Origin: Brevundimonas goettingensis
GTDB taxonomy: Bacteria > Pseudomonadota > Alphaproteobacteria > Caulobacterales > Caulobacteraceae
Length of the DNA stretch: 64,000 nucleotides
Reading direction: 5' to 3'
Assembly (NCBI RefSeq): GCF_017487405.1
Contig: NZ_CP062222.1
Span: 2,589,001-2,653,000 of the forward strand
Below, piece after piece: positions 62,892 through 64,000 of this stretch (within the stretch, counting starts at the first letter, position 1; each line of letters starts with the position of its first letter). The position numbers and the translations under genes are program-made. The notes under the pieces were generated by a model that was given only the letters and a program-made list of their open reading frames with translations, had not been told where the DNA came from and made no database searches.

Positions 62892-64000
62892 TTACGAAGA
62901 GGCCTCGTCTTCCCAAATCGTCCCGGTCTTGATGGCTCGCCGCAACGCGTCGCGTTCCGCCTTCAGACGACTGAAGGCGGAGGCGTCGAAGGCCTGTTCG
63001 GCATTCGACTTCGCTGACGCCAGCGCCTTCTCCAGCCCCGCCACGCGGGTCAGAGCGTCGAACGCTTGCGACCACCGGACCCTTGCTTCGGCGAGGGGCG
63101 CATTTGCGGCCAGGAAAGGCGCGCCGGACTTTGCCGCCGCCTTCTCGACCTCGCGCACTAAAGCATCGTGTCCCGAAGCGGCCAGATGGCGTCGCAAGGC
63201 CGCACTGTCAAGGGTTTGACCCCCACCCGCGTGACTGAACCGAAGGCGGACGAGTTCCTGAGCCAGCCCATCCAGAGCGTGATCCCCGAAGCCATGGCTG
63301 GCGATGGCTTCCAGATGGTCGTCCATCCGCTCCGGGTCGTCGATGGCGCCGTGGGCGAGGGCGGCGGCGACAGGCTCGATGGAACGGCTCAGCGACTGCA
63401 TCGCCTCGGCGCCCTCGGCGGTCTGGCCGAGCTTGGGCGGCGGGCCGCGCCAGCGCCCTCCCCCGGCTCCACCTTGCTGCGGGCGCTGTTGCTGCGGCGC
63501 GTTGCGGCCCGAGGGGAAGAGGGCGTCGAACCGCTCGAACATCTCGCGGCGATATTGCTCGGCAAGATCCTTGTCCTGGATCGCCGCCGCAGCCTGACGC
63601 AAGCGTCCCTTGAGGCCGGCCTTGCGCTCAGGACTGTCGAGCGGCTCGACCTCGACCTCACGCTTGAACAGGACCTCGGCAAAGGGCCTGGTCTCGCCCA
63701 TGGCCTGACGCAGGGCCGGCGCGCCCTTGTCGCGCAGGATGTCGTCGGGGTCCTGACCGCCTTCCAGCAGGGCGAAGCGGAACGACCGGCCGGGCTTGAG
63801 CAGCGGCAGGGCGCGTTCGATGGCGCGATAGGCTGCGCGCTGGCCCGCGCCGTCGCCGTCGAAACAGAGCACCGGCTCGGACGAGACCCGCCACAGCCGC
63901 TCCATCTGCTCCTCGGTCAGGGCAGTGCCCATCGGCGCCACGGCCGGCAGGCCGGCGCGCTGGCAGGCGATGACGTCCATGTAGCCTTCGACCACAATGA
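62892..64000 (-). CDS. dnaG: DNA primase, N-terminus beyond window
   Basis: The C-terminal ~369 codons of DnaG, open to the window edge. The toprim region is visible: [15 protein letters not shown] (catalytic Glu) and [20 protein letters not shown] (DxD), then [20 protein letters not shown]. The C-terminal helicase-binding domain follows after a Gln/Gly-rich linker ([16 protein letters not shown]). Zinc-binding and N-terminal catalytic domains lie outside. Synthesises replication primers. Confidence 0.95.
   Translation of the reverse strand, partial: IVVEGYMDVIACQRAGLPAVAPMGTALTEEQMERLWRVSSEPVLCFDGDGAGQRAAYRAIERALPLLKPGRSFRFALLEGGQDPDDILRDKGAPALRQAMGETRPFAEVLFKREVEVEPLDSPERKAGLKGRLRQAAAAIQDKDLAEQYRREMFERFDALFPSGRNAPQQQRPQQGGAGGGRWRGPPPKLGQTAEGAEAMQSLSRSIEPVAAALAHGAIDDPERMDDHLEAIASHGFGDHALDGLAQELVRLRFSHAGGGQTLDSAALRRHLAASGHDALVREVEKAAAKSGAPFLAANAPLAEARVRWSQAFDALTRVAGLEKALASAKSNAEQAFDASAFSRLKAERDALRRAIKTGTIWEDEASS

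Overview
The window looks like a chromosomal segment of a high-GC alphaproteobacterium of the order Caulobacterales, most likely Brevundimonas or a close relative. The reasons are a full-length CckA cell-cycle kinase next to flhB, CtrA-type TTAA-N7-TTAA boxes and FlbD/ftr-type elements in front of flagellar operons, a CarD/FdxA/S4/SUV3-helicase neighbourhood, and strong G/C third-position codon use throughout. It reads as core chromosome: I see no prophage, integrase, transposase, CRISPR array or rRNA operon. One tRNA gene (Arg, CCU anticodon) is present. Taxonomy is an inference from gene content, not from a search.

Layout. 1-3.7 kb: 3' part of isocitrate dehydrogenase, two overlapping tiny genes (one HVA1/DUF2945-like), then a DUF1176 lipoprotein translationally coupled to a thioredoxin-reductase-like flavoprotein. 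3.7-10.5 kb: three tandem DUF885 Tat-exported metallopeptidase-like genes with a LysR regulator between them. A 47-residue small gene with a strong ribosome-binding site lies divergent to lysR, with an inverted repeat between the two. 10.6-14.9 kb: fliQ-fliR-flhB-cckA. 15-23 kb: folE, a prolyl-4-hydroxylase-like oxygenase, an acyltransferase, a GAF-PAS hybrid kinase, a response regulator, a VOC protein, an amidohydrolase and kdsA. 23-25.6 kb: flgB-flgC-fliE (minus) divergent from fliO-fliP (plus). 25.7-36 kb: HU, a 960-residue TPR protein, small secreted or membrane proteins, L28, a GH3 glycosidase with PA14 insert, CarD and FdxA. 36-43 kb: YceI, an S4 RNA-binding protein, a PadR/membrane-protein pair, a SUV3-like helicase, an alanine/proline-rich secreted protein with an apparent frameshift, a DsbA-fold isomerase and an SDR. 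43-52.5 kb: tRNA-Arg, Nudix, M1 peptidase, FAD oxidoreductase, transglutaminase, GST, 3D-domain protein, SDR, Mpo1-like protein and small membrane or flagellar-like proteins. 52.8-59.4 kb: a TonB-dependent receptor and a three-gene operon of secreted beta-sandwich/SUMF1-fold proteins. 59.6-64 kb: an HTH-like protein (apparent frameshift), rpoD and the 3' part of dnaG.

How the genes work together. The flagellar export apparatus (FliO, P, Q, R, FlhB), the proximal rod (FlgB, FlgC, FliE) and CckA form a cell-cycle/flagellum module. Two of its promoters (fliQ and flgB) share the same CtrA-box plus ftr architecture with identical spacing. kdsA follows fliE closely and may be read through from it. 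dnaG-rpoD is the remnant of the macromolecular synthesis operon. The best candidates for undescribed biology are the secreted SUMF1-fold operon (55.4-59.4 kb) and the DUF885 array with its LysR and hidden small gene (3.7-10.5 kb). Two genes (41.4 kb and 59.7 kb) look like full-length proteins broken by one missing base each.
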